Assembly (NCBI GenBank): GCA_964576135.1
Contig: CAZNTZ010000014.1
Span: 1-22,517 of the forward strand
Length of the DNA: 22,517 bases
Source of the DNA: CAZNTZ01 sp964576135
GTDB lineage: Bacteria > Pseudomonadota > Alphaproteobacteria > Rs-D84
Reading direction: 5' to 3'
In this document: positions 14,016-21,649 of the stretch, piece after piece
How positions within the stretch are numbered: the first letter of the stretch is position 1
How the letters are laid out: every line of letters starts with the position of its first letter
Made by a program: the position numbers and the translations under genes
The notes under the pieces: generated by a model
What the model was told of the DNA's origin: nothing
Seen by the model: only the letters and a program-made list of their open reading frames with translations
Databases searched by the model: none

Positions 14016-16298
14016 TTGAAAAAGAATTTAGTAATTATTCAATGCTCATTATTTATTGCGCTTATGACGCAGGCTTTTGCTGCGACCGCACCAAACCCAC
14101 GCGGAAGCACTGATATAACTGTTGATCAATCTTTGATTTCAAGACGTGGAACAAATTCTGGTGTAAATCAATCAACTGGTTTTGAAAGAAGAAATTCTTC
14201 CCCACGTGTTGTTTCAAAAAGTGTTTCAGGAACAAGACCGGTTGGTGCAATAACTCAATCTTCGCGTGCCGCTGTTGCCCGGAAAAGCGCAATGACAATT
14301 TCAGCACGCAGTGCATCCCAACAACCACAAATCGCACGTGTTGCCACAAATGATTCACGTTTACCTGTAAATATTTCGCGCGCCGGCGTATCAAGAGCAA
14401 CCGCTGTATTTTCAGACATCAGTAAACTTGGTGGCGGATATGCTACTTGTCGTGAAACATATAATACTTGTATGGATCAATTCTGTGCATCTGCTTCTGA
14501 TACATATCGTCGTTGTATCTGTTCCGAAAGATTCCGTTCATTCAAAGACTCGATGGACGCGATTACCCAGGCCAAGGTATTGTTACAACAATTTTCTGAT
14601 AATAATTTGAACGCAATAGATAAAACAGCGTCAGAAGTTGACGCTATGTATTCTGCATCAATTGGTGAAGCAGCTATTAAAAAAGATACATCTGCTTCTG
14701 CGGCAGTGCTTTCCGAAATCGCTGATTTGTTGTCCGGAAACAAAAAAGCAAGTAATACGACAACAAAACTTGATCTGAGCGCATCATTAGATTTTTCCAC
14801 AAATTTCGACGATATTTGGGGCAATAATGGATCATCATCTTTCGGCAGTGGCGGTAAAGATTTATCCACAATGGATGGCATCGCACTTTATAACGAAGTA
14901 AATAAACAATGTACTGATCTTTCAAGATCTTCATGTGAAGCTGATACAACTATGTCAATGGTACGCAGCGCCTATTCAATTTTAATCGGTCAAGATTGTA
15001 ATCTTTATGAAAAAAATATTGATGCACAAAAAGAAGCGGTTGCGAACACAGTTCGTGAAGCAAATAAAGTTTTACGTAATGCACGACTCGAAGAATATCG
15101 CTCCCATAATTCACAAGATGTAAATGATTGTATCGCCAAAGTTAAAACTGCGATATTGGGTGATAATGTTTGCGGTGCTAATTATAAAAGATGTATGGAT
15201 ACAAGTGGTTTATATATTGATGTAAACACTGGTGAACCAATATATTCACCACATTTGTTTAAATTAACAAGTGAAATTAAATTAGAAAGTGGTGGAGATA
15301 TTTTAAGTCAAAACATGAATTTTAGTAAATTCTTGGACAGCAAAAAAATGTTTGCTTCTGGTGCCCTTGACAGTTGCCGCGATATATCTGACGCAGTATG
15401 GAGTGAATTTAAGCGCAGCGCAGTTATTGAAATTGCCCAAGCACAGGATGCAAAAATTGAAGAAGTTAAAATGTCTTGTGTATCAACAATGAAAGATTGC
15501 TATGATACCCAGGGTGCAGCATTAAAATCTTTTGATGATACAACTGCCCAAATCTCAGGCGCATTATCTGCACGTGCTTCCAAAGCAATGTGCCAAGAAA
15601 AAGTTGCAGCCTGTGCAGCATTATATACCCCAAGTGGCGGAGTACAATGCGCATTTGATAAAGATGGAAAGATTACCAATGGTGACAAGTGTGGTTTGGC
15701 AGCTTTGCGTGCATTTGTCGATACTGTTGATAATACACGTATTGCCGAAGGTTGCAAAATAGCTATTGATAGTTACGTCAAAGATTTATGTGCACCATTA
15801 TCAAGTGATACAGAACATCAATATCCATATGGTTGCAGATTGATGGCTCCAGATGAATTACGTGCAAGTTTGGTTAAAAACGCTTGGACAAACTGTATGG
15901 GACAAGAAGGAACTACTGAAACTGGTCTTGACCAACCTACGGTTAAAACAATAAATGAAGTATTCGATAGTATAGCCGAAGAAATGGATTATCAATTGAT
16001 GGATGCATGCCAAGCACTTGATGGTTACTGGCAAGATGCAAATCAAACAACTGGCACACTGCTCACTGCGTTCTATTCAAGTATTTATGCAGGAAAACAA
16101 AATGCTTCTTGGGGACGTTGTGTACAAAATGACACAATGGTCAGATGTTTGGCATATAATTCTGATTCGAAAAGTGTTGCTACTTATGATAAAACCAAAG
16201 ATGAATGCACTTTCACAGAAGAATGGTTTACATCACAATGTGGAAAACTTGGTAACGGGTATTTTGAAAACAACATATGTTATGTAACGCCTAATTAA
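14016..16298 (+). CDS. Secreted protein with four C-x6-C motifs, 760 residues
   Basis: Unrecognised exported protein. The start must be TTG 14016: the signal peptide begins there (KK, hydrophobic core LVIIQCSLFIALM, AFA cleavage after residue 22), an in-frame stop lies a few codons upstream with no ATG between, and a GAGAGAAG purine tract precedes it. Residues 23-135 are a basic Ser/Arg/Thr-rich, probably disordered linker. The rest is mainly helical, with C-x6-C spaced pairs at 145/152, 386/393, 488/495 and 526/533, each in an amphipathic helix, plus scattered other Cys. A Ser/Gly stretch (NNGSSSFGSGGK, about 269-280) separates the first pair from the others. There is no membrane anchor, so it is likely periplasmic or surface-associated through its partner. 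The 379-residue secreted gene begins nine bases after its stop, so they are probably co-expressed. Confidence 0.85.
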   Translation: MKKNLVIIQCSLFIALMTQAFAATAPNPRGSTDITVDQSLISRRGTNSGVNQSTGFERRNSSPRVVSKSVSGTRPVGAITQSSRAAVARKSAMTISARSASQQPQIARVATNDSRLPVNISRAGVSRATAVFSDISKLGGGYATCRETYNTCMDQFCASASDTYRRCICSERFRSFKDSMDAITQAKVLLQQFSDNNLNAIDKTASEVDAMYSASIGEAAIKKDTSASAAVLSEIADLLSGNKKASNTTTKLDLSASLDFSTNFDDIWGNNGSSSFGSGGKDLSTMDGIALYNEVNKQCTDLSRSSCEADTTMSMVRSAYSILIGQDCNLYEKNIDAQKEAVANTVREANKVLRNARLEEYRSHNSQDVNDCIAKVKTAILGDNVCGANYKRCMDTSGLYIDVNTGEPIYSPHLFKLTSEIKLESGGDILSQNMNFSKFLDSKKMFASGALDSCRDISDAVWSEFKRSAVIEIAQAQDAKIEEVKMSCVSTMKDCYDTQGAALKSFDDTTAQISGALSARASKAMCQEKVAACAALYTPSGGVQCAFDKDGKITNGDKCGLAALRAFVDTVDNTRIAEGCKIAIDSYVKDLCAPLSSDTEHQYPYGCRLMAPDELRASLVKNAWTNCMGQEGTTETGLDQPTVKTINEVFDSIAEEMDYQLMDACQALDGYWQDANQTTGTLLTAFYSSIYAGKQNASWGRCVQNDTMVRCLAYNSDSKSVATYDKTKDECTFTEEWFTSQCGKLGNGYFENNICYVTPN

Positions 16299-16307
16299 AG
16301 AAAAACG

Positions 16308-17447
16308 ATGAAAAGAAATTTTATTGCAATCTTTACTATTTTTGTTTTGGCATTTGCTTCATCAGCGCAGGCTATAAGTGTTGTCGGTGGCGCGCGCAAC
16401 TGGTGGAGTTATGACGGAAGCAAAAGTACTACTGGTCCAGCTGGGGACTTTATGATTTCTGGCTCTCTTGGTAAGGCTGGCATGCATGGTACATTTAATG
16501 ACGAATGGGCAATTGTCGGTGTTATTGCAAAAACCATAGTTCAACATGGTGGATATTTTTGTCCATATCAAATTCAATGCGCAAATAAACGCAAAGAAAA
16601 GAAAACTTGGACAATGTATTACAGACCAAATGGATATAATGGTGTTGGTTGCACTTGGATCTGTGAACCTGGATACAGTGGGGAAAACTGCCTTTCGCAA
16701 AAAACACCAACAAGTTGTGATACAAAAAGTTATAAAACTGGCAGTGGCCAGAAATTTGGAGGACTCAGTCTGAAAACAAGTGGTGGTGACGCAGATCAAA
16801 AAGAAAACGAAGTCTCAGGATTTAATCAATGGGGTTCTGATCCAGAATCAGATGTTTTATTGGGTGTGGTTAAATTCCTCGAACATGGTGTAATCGCTGG
16901 TCCAGTACAAATCAGATGTGGTCGTAATAACTGGAAAGAAATCGATTCTTATGTAGAAGCAGTGAATGCATCGACTGGTAATCAAAAAATATTGTGTGCA
17001 AATGGATATAAGGCAAATGACAGTGGAACAGACTGCGAACCAGTAAGCGCCGATGTTTGTGCAACACAAAATATGACTTTCTGTGCTAATTTCCCACGTG
17101 AAAAATATAACAGTGCAATTCACACAATTCAATCTGCAGGAAGTTGTGCAAAATATTTCTGCACCGATACAAATATGGCTTTCCCTGCGGTCGGAGATAC
17201 TTCTTGTGCAGAATGTTCCACAGGTGTCAAAGGTGGCCCAAGTAAAACAAACGGTGTTTGTATTAAATGTAAAACCGGTGAATATTTTAATGCAGCTGGG
17301 GATGTATGCGCGAGTGCTGCTGCATTTACAAAAACAGATTTGCAATACGGTAAAGACAAAACAAAAAACAATTCAACTGTTGCAAACCAATGCTGGACCA
17401 AGGCTACACCGGACGAATATTCAAACTGTATGCGCGGCAAACAATAA
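16308..17447 (+). CDS. Secreted protein with EGF-like motif and internal duplication, 379 residues
   Basis: Not recognised. A clear signal peptide (MKRNFIAIFTIFVLAFASSAQA) ends at residue 22. C115-x3-C119-x8-C128 with GYSGENC is an EGF-like signature. Two stretches resemble each other: GVIAKTIVQHGGYFCPYQIQC (about 71-91) and GVVKFLEHG with AGPVQIRCG further on. Each is followed by a basic/aromatic segment and a Cys-Gly-Tyr module (CEPGYSGENC; CANGYKANDSGTDC). The C-terminal third has CxxC and GxY Cys modules (CAECSTG, CIKCKTGEYFNAAGDVC) like those of the giant Cys-rich protein at the left of the window, suggesting a shared structural family. It follows the 760-residue gene by nine bases with only a weak AAGAAAA ahead of the ATG. 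Extracytoplasmic, disulfide-bonded; function unknown. Confidence 0.85.
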   Translation: MKRNFIAIFTIFVLAFASSAQAISVVGGARNWWSYDGSKSTTGPAGDFMISGSLGKAGMHGTFNDEWAIVGVIAKTIVQHGGYFCPYQIQCANKRKEKKTWTMYYRPNGYNGVGCTWICEPGYSGENCLSQKTPTSCDTKSYKTGSGQKFGGLSLKTSGGDADQKENEVSGFNQWGSDPESDVLLGVVKFLEHGVIAGPVQIRCGRNNWKEIDSYVEAVNASTGNQKILCANGYKANDSGTDCEPVSADVCATQNMTFCANFPREKYNSAIHTIQSAGSCAKYFCTDTNMAFPAVGDTSCAECSTGVKGGPSKTNGVCIKCKTGEYFNAAGDVCASAAAFTKTDLQYGKDKTKNNSTVANQCWTKATPDEYSNCMRGKQ

Positions 17448-17481
17448 TTATTATATCTGGATTTTTGTATAAATAATGAAC

Positions 17482-17500
17482 AAAGGTTAATTTAACCTTT
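17482..17500. terminator. Hairpin between convergent genes, weak terminator
   Basis: AAAGGTTAA / TTAACCTTT form a symmetric stem spanning the smpB stop codon (17492-17494). A T-run is weak on both strands, so termination by it is uncertain. Confidence 0.3.
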
Positions 17501-17959
17501 TAAAACTCTGGATTTAGTCTTTTCCCATTCACGGCGTTTTATAGTTTCACGTTTATCAGTCCGTGTTTTACCCATTCCTATACCCAAAAGAACCTTTAAT
17601 TTTCCACGACTATTGAAATAAAGTTTCAGTGGGAATATTGTTACACCTTTTTCTGAATTCTTTCCAATAAGACGGTTTATTTGAGTCCTGTGTAATAATA
17701 ATTGTCGCCCGCGACGTTCATCAAAATGCACAGCCTTGTTCGCTGTTGGTAATGGTTGAATAACAACCCCAGCCAATTGCAAATTTCGACCACGATTTTG
17801 TACAAAACCGTCACTGATATTCACCAGACCATAACGCACAGATTTTATTTCAGCACCAGATAATGAAACCCCAGCCTCTATTGTGTCTTCAATAGAGTAA
17901 TTAAACCGAGCCTTGCGGTTTACTGAAACCTGTCCTGATTTAATAAGTTGGCGTGGCAT
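17492..17959 (-). CDS. smpB: SsrA-binding protein SmpB
   Basis: SmpB binds tmRNA and delivers it to stalled ribosomes for trans-translation. The 155-residue protein has the family pattern: NRKARFNYSIEDTIEAGVSLSGAEIKSVR (about residues 14-42, written in parts), VNISDGFV, the LLLH..QI..L helix, FPLKLYFNSRGKLKVLLGIGMGK and the basic C-terminal tail TRTDKRETIKRREW, which inserts into the decoding site. The start MPRQLIKSG lies inside the end of tatD (20-base overlap), with no strong Shine-Dalgarno, so it is probably coupled. It is the last gene of the dacA-holB-tatD-smpB run. The ssrA RNA gene is not in the window. Confidence 0.96.
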   Translation of the reverse strand: MPRQLIKSGQVSVNRKARFNYSIEDTIEAGVSLSGAEIKSVRYGLVNISDGFVQNRGRNLQLAGVVIQPLPTANKAVHFDERRGRQLLLHRTQINRLIGKNSEKGVTIFPLKLYFNSRGKLKVLLGIGMGKTRTDKRETIKRREWEKTKSRVLKG

Positions 17960-18695
17960 CTTTTAACCGTTGATATAGTTCTGTTGTATTATTATATAAA
18001 ATTTTCTCTATGTCTGAAATTGGAATTTTCTTAATCTCTGACAGTGCACGTGCAGTTTCAATAACCATAGACGGAGTGCAGGTTTTTCCACGATACGGCA
18101 CAGGTGCACACCATGGGCTGTCTGTTTCAATAACAATTCGGTCTGTTGGAATTTTTTCAAATGTTTCCCGCAAATCCGCAGCATTTTTGAATGTTAAAAT
18201 CCCACTTGCCGAAAAAAAGAAATCTTTGTCCAACATTTTTTTTGCAAAATCCCAAGTTCCTGTGAAACAATGCATTACACCGTACACACCAGAATTTTTC
18301 AAAACATCTGCAGTATCATCTTCTGCATCACGTGTGTGCACAGCAACAGGTAAATCAAAACGACGTGCAATTTCTAATTGTGTTTCAAATAATTCAATTT
18401 GTTTATTACAATTTTCTTTACCGTAATGGTAATCCAAACCAATTTCACCAATACCTATGACTTTTTTATTATTCAACAACTGTTCATAATCCGGCTTTGA
18501 ATCTGGATATTCTGGGTGAATCCCAATTGTGCAAAATATGTTCTTATATTTTTCACAAACAGAAATTTGATGTGATACATCTTCGACTGCTGCGCCCGCA
18601 TAAACCAGAATACCAACACCAGCGGCGGCGGCCTCTGCTATGGTCGCGTCCAAATTTTCATAATCACGAAGATGGCAATGCGTGTCTATAAACAT
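17940..18695 (-). CDS. tatD: TatD family metal-dependent hydrolase (DNase)
   Basis: This is a cytoplasmic TIM-barrel hydrolase of 251 residues. The family has Mg-dependent 3'-5' exonuclease/DNase activity and acts in DNA quality control. All metal ligands are visible: H6 and H8 (IDTHCHL), E84 (GEIGLDYH), H120 (AVHTRDAE), H142 (MHCFTGTW) and D192 (ETDSPWCAP). GIHP (58-61) is also typical. The ATG lies ten bases inside the 3' end of holB, and its own 3' end overlaps smpB by 20 bases. This overlap is common for genes read as one message. TatD next to holB is a frequent arrangement in bacteria. Which of the TatD paralogues it is cannot be told from this window. Confidence 0.94.
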   Translation of the reverse strand: MFIDTHCHLRDYENLDATIAEAAAAGVGILVYAGAAVEDVSHQISVCEKYKNIFCTIGIHPEYPDSKPDYEQLLNNKKVIGIGEIGLDYHYGKENCNKQIELFETQLEIARRFDLPVAVHTRDAEDDTADVLKNSGVYGVMHCFTGTWDFAKKMLDKDFFFSASGILTFKNAADLRETFEKIPTDRIVIETDSPWCAPVPYRGKTCTPSMVIETARALSEIKKIPISDIEKILYNNTTELYQRLKDATPTY

Positions 18696-19585
18696 TTTTT
18701 AATTTCATTTATTATTTTGAAAATTGCAATTTCTGGTTCAAGATAAACACGTTCAATAGCATTCAAACTTTGATTTACAATAGGATATAAATCTGCCAAG
18801 CCAAAATGTGCAACAGCATCGAGTAATATTCCAAAATTTGCATTATCTTTGGAAATCGCAATTGCCAAAGCCAATCCATCTGCAGAGTTTGCATTTGGGT
18901 TATTCAAATAATTCAACAAATCTTCATATAATTCTGAACCACCAGTGCGTTTCAAATCTGCAATTCGACCAAAACTCCCATTTGCAAGTTTTATTAAATC
19001 TTGGGATAAATCTTCACCTGGAATAAATTTATAAAACAATTCGCGCAGTTGCGAATCTTTTAATGGTCGCATTTTTTCAACCCTGGATCTTGAACGAATG
19101 GTTGGCAAAACCCGCGCAAGTTGATGCGTTATTAAAAGAAATATAGTATTTGCAGGTGGTTCTTCTAAAATTTTTAACATTGCATTACTGGCCGCAGTAT
19201 TCAATTCATCCATAGAATCAACCAATACAACACGCCATCCACCAGACATAGATGATAATTGCAATTTTTCAATCATTGCACGAACTGTAAAAACACTTAT
19301 TTGTTTACCGTCTGTTTTTAAACGTCCATCTTTATCAATATTTCGTTCCATATCTATAATAAAAAAATCACCGACATTACCATAAACACCACGTGCAATT
19401 TTATGAGCCAAAGTTGATTTACCAATTCCACGTGTACCACAAAACATCCAAACTGGATGGATTGGATATTCATTTCTTCGTGCCCAAGCATCATCAAAAG
19501 TGCGCAAAACATCTTCGTGACCAATTAAAATATCACTGTCAATTGGTGCAGGAAAATTATAAACATTCGCTTTCTTTGGTGCCAT
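18686..19585 (-). CDS. holB: DNA polymerase III delta' subunit
   Basis: This AAA+ clamp-loader subunit is part of the complex that loads the beta clamp. The 299-residue protein has a P-loop G50TRGIGKST58, Walker B-like VVLVDSMDE (about 119-127), NTAASNAMLKILEEPP (129-144) and the sensor motif TIRSRSR (162-168), where the usual SRC reads SRS. The Cys4 zinc module of E. coli delta' is not apparent; the segment after the P-loop (GDFFIIDMERNIDKDGRLK) resembles alphaproteobacterial delta'. Its ATG overlaps the dacA stop by one base (TAATG), so translation is probably coupled. It is close in organisation to tatD. It could be another DnaX-like AAA protein, but motifs and length fit delta' better. 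Confidence 0.9.
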   Translation of the reverse strand: MAPKKANVYNFPAPIDSDILIGHEDVLRTFDDAWARRNEYPIHPVWMFCGTRGIGKSTLAHKIARGVYGNVGDFFIIDMERNIDKDGRLKTDGKQISVFTVRAMIEKLQLSSMSGGWRVVLVDSMDELNTAASNAMLKILEEPPANTIFLLITHQLARVLPTIRSRSRVEKMRPLKDSQLRELFYKFIPGEDLSQDLIKLANGSFGRIADLKRTGGSELYEDLLNYLNNPNANSADGLALAIAISKDNANFGILLDAVAHFGLADLYPIVNQSLNAIERVYLEPEIAIFKIINEIKKCL

Positions 19586-20760
19586 TATTTACCGCCAAAC
19601 AATATTGATAAGTTCTTTGCAATTTTTCCAATAAACCAAACCCGACCGACTTTTTCTTTGGAAATAAGTGGTGCCCGAGCAACAATCTGTCCATTTATAG
19701 TTGCAATCATTTCTCCAATTTTTTGACCTTTATGTATTGGCGCTGGCACAGGTTCATTATATCTTGCAACAATTTCAAGACCTGATATGTTTTGATTTTT
19801 ACGTAATGTGATTGCAAAATCTTTATCAATAGTGGCAATTGCAAATTTTTGACGACCGTACCAAACTGGGATTTTTGTAATATTATCACCTGATTTATAA
19901 AAAGTACGCGAAGTAGTATTTTGGTAACCATATTCCAAAAGTTTTTTCATCTCGATTGCAAGGGCATCATGATTTTTTGCACGAAAACCATTTATTACCC
20001 CAATTAAACGACGGCCACCACGAATACTGCTCGCAACCATTCCATATCCACCCTCGTCTGTGTGACCAGTTTTTAAACCATCAGAACCAGGCATAATAAA
20101 TAACAATTTATTATAATTCAAAGTATGTGTACGACCCCAGTCACGACACCAATTTGATTTATAATCAGTAAACTCAAATCTGCGCTCGCTGAACATTGGA
20201 TAAAATTTTTGATGATTTTCAATAAGATATTGCGCAAGCATAGCAAGCTCTCGGCTTGTCATTAAATTATCTGGTGTTGGTAACCCAGTTGCGTTCCCAA
20301 ACGTTGATTTTTTCATTCCTATTGCACGTGCCTTTTTCAGCATTTGCGCGGTAAAAGCCGATTCAGAACCAGCCAATTTTTCAGCCAACACAACCCCAGC
20401 GTCACCGCCAGAAAGAACTATTAAACCTTGAATTGCATCAGAAACAGAAATTTTTTGCCCCTTTGAAAGGCATATTTTACTTGCCGTATTCCAAATTGGA
20501 TTCTGATAATCAGCGTTTTCAGAAACTGGTAACATTTCTGTCATTTCAAGATTGCCGTCTTTGATTGCATCAAAAACAACCGCCAAGGTCATCAATTTCA
20601 ACATCGATGAAGGCGGCATAAGTTCATCGGCATCTTTGTCATAAATAACAGCGCCAGAGTTATAATCCAACAAATACGCACTCCGAGCCTTGGTATCAAA
20701 AGCATAAGCATTTGATATCAAAACAACAGAACAAATTAAAGAAAGTAATATTTTTTTCAT
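19585..20760 (-). CDS. dacA: D-alanyl-D-alanine carboxypeptidase (PBP5/6, peptidase S11)
   Basis: A periplasmic penicillin-binding protein that removes the terminal D-Ala from peptidoglycan pentapeptide. The signal peptide runs MKKILLSLICSVVLISNAYA with cleavage after residue 20. The active-site motifs are S52-M-L-K55 (SxxK, in PPSSMLK), K230-T-G232 (LKTGHTDEGG) and, where SxN is expected, S117-G-G119, so the usual Asn reads Gly. The C-terminal domain fits PBP5/6, with a final segment (VWFIGKIAKNLSILFGG) that could sit on the membrane. It has no Shine-Dalgarno; the promoter's -10 ends six bases before the ATG. It heads the operon with holB, tatD and smpB. Confidence 0.93.
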   Translation of the reverse strand: MKKILLSLICSVVLISNAYAFDTKARSAYLLDYNSGAVIYDKDADELMPPSSMLKLMTLAVVFDAIKDGNLEMTEMLPVSENADYQNPIWNTASKICLSKGQKISVSDAIQGLIVLSGGDAGVVLAEKLAGSESAFTAQMLKKARAIGMKKSTFGNATGLPTPDNLMTSRELAMLAQYLIENHQKFYPMFSERRFEFTDYKSNWCRDWGRTHTLNYNKLLFIMPGSDGLKTGHTDEGGYGMVASSIRGGRRLIGVINGFRAKNHDALAIEMKKLLEYGYQNTTSRTFYKSGDNITKIPVWYGRQKFAIATIDKDFAITLRKNQNISGLEIVARYNEPVPAPIHKGQKIGEMIATINGQIVARAPLISKEKVGRVWFIGKIAKNLSILFGGK

Positions 20761-20766
20761 GAACTA

Positions 20767-20796
20767 AATATAACAAGTTTTTCTTGCTTTTTGCAA
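20767..20796 (-). promoter_or_regulatory. Promoter of the dacA-holB-tatD-smpB operon
   Basis: TTGCAA (20791-20796), an 18-bp spacer and TATATT (20767-20772) on the minus strand. The -10 ends six bases before the dacA ATG, so transcription should start at the start codon. The -35 sits in a TCTTGC / GCAAGA hairpin shared with the divergent rplY promoter region. Confidence 0.55.
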
Positions 20797-20844
20797 GATT
20801 TTATTTAATAATTCGGCCTGCGACACCCTTGGAGGTCGCGTGTC
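20784..20844 (+). promoter_or_regulatory. rplY promoter and foldable 5' leader
   Basis: TTGCTT (20784-20789) with TAATAA (20806-20811) at 16-bp spacing is a possible promoter. The leader then has two overlapping stems: GCGAC / GTCGC (20820-20824 and 20835-20839) or GACAC / GTGTC (20822-20826 and 20840-20844). They share bases and cannot both form. Some L25 genes in other bacteria are controlled by their leader; no named motif is matched here. Confidence 0.35.
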
Positions 20845-20862
20845 AACAATAAGGATATAAAA

Positions 20863-21555
20863 ATGGCAATTGAAATCAAAGCGAATATTCGCAAAGTCGC
20901 TGGCAAGGGGGCCGCGCGTAGCGTTCGCAATAATAAAAAAGTTCCGGCTGTCGTATATGGCGACAACCAATCCCCAGTATCAATTGAACTGGATGCCAAA
21001 GAATGGGCAGAATTGATTAAAAAACCGGGTTTACGTACAAAACTCTTCAAAATATCAACAGACAACAAAGTTGAAAACGCAATGTTGGTTGATATTCAAT
21101 ATCACCCAGTAACTGATAATTCGATTCACGCAGACTTTAAACGTATTGATATTAAAAAACCAGTAAGCGTTTCTGTTCCAGTAGAAGTTATCAACGTTGA
21201 AACCAGCCGCGGAATTAAATTGGGCGGTATTATGAACTTTGCAGTTCGTAAATTAGATATCGTTGCAAAAATTGATGATGTTCCAGAATCTGTAGTTATC
21301 GATTTACAAGATTTAGAAATTGGTGGCGTTATTCATGGAGACGACATTGTTCTGCCAAAAGGTGTTGAATTAGGTCTGCACCAAGATACATTGGCATTTG
21401 TAACTATCACAGGTAAAATGGCCGAAGAAGCTGAAGCTCCGAAAGCTGCAGCGGCCCCAGCAGCAGGCGCAAAAGCAGCGGCCCCAGCGGCAGCAGCAAA
21501 AGCAGCAGCAGGCGCAAAACCAGCGGCAGCGGCAAAACCAGCAGCTAAGAAATAA
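20863..21555 (+). CDS. rplY: 50S ribosomal protein L25 (general stress protein CTC type)
   Basis: L25 binds 5S rRNA in the large subunit. The 230-residue protein is the long CTC form: the N-terminal L25 domain (about residues 3-92; RKVAGKGAARSVR, VPAVVYG, HADFKRID) is followed by the C-terminal beta domain (about 98-188). It then has a low-complexity Ala/Lys/Pro tail of about 40 residues that is basic and probably disordered. AAGGA (20851-20855) lies seven bases before the ATG. It is divergent from dacA, and two terminators follow. pth often follows rplY in other bacteria; here it does not. Confidence 0.97.
   Translation: MAIEIKANIRKVAGKGAARSVRNNKKVPAVVYGDNQSPVSIELDAKEWAELIKKPGLRTKLFKISTDNKVENAMLVDIQYHPVTDNSIHADFKRIDIKKPVSVSVPVEVINVETSRGIKLGGIMNFAVRKLDIVAKIDDVPESVVIDLQDLEIGGVIHGDDIVLPKGVELGLHQDTLAFVTITGKMAEEAEAPKAAAAPAAGAKAAAPAAAAKAAAGAKPAAAAKPAAKK
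21438..21552 (+). repeat. Low-complexity Ala/Lys/Pro-coding repeat in the rplY tail
   Basis: The tail is built from GC-rich GCA/GCG Ala codons with AAA Lys and CCA Pro. CAGCAGCAGGCGCAAAA is repeated at 21458-21474 and 21503-21519, 45 bases (15 codons) apart. It is GC-richer than the rest of the gene and prone to slippage. Confidence 0.8.
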
Positions 21556-21582
21556 AAAAATCCGCCAATTGGCGGATTTTTT
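21555..21582 (+). terminator. Rho-independent terminator of rplY
   Basis: TCCGCC / GGCGGA stem (21561-21566 and 21571-21576), loop AATT, followed by six T. It begins at the rplY stop codon and is nearly the same hairpin as the one at 4282-4305. Confidence 0.93.
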
Positions 21583-21612
21583 ATATTTGTTTAATTTTAT
21601 TCAAAATAAAAA

Positions 21613-21635
21613 CCGCGCCGATTGGCGCGATTTTT
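21613..21635. terminator. Terminator between rplY and the convergent EF-hand gene
   Basis: CGCGCC / GGCGCG stem (21614-21619 and 21624-21629), loop GATT, with A-run on the left and T-run on the right. It works on both strands; on the minus strand it ends the EF-hand gene. Confidence 0.85.
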
Positions 21636-21649
21636 ATTTGCTGTATTTA

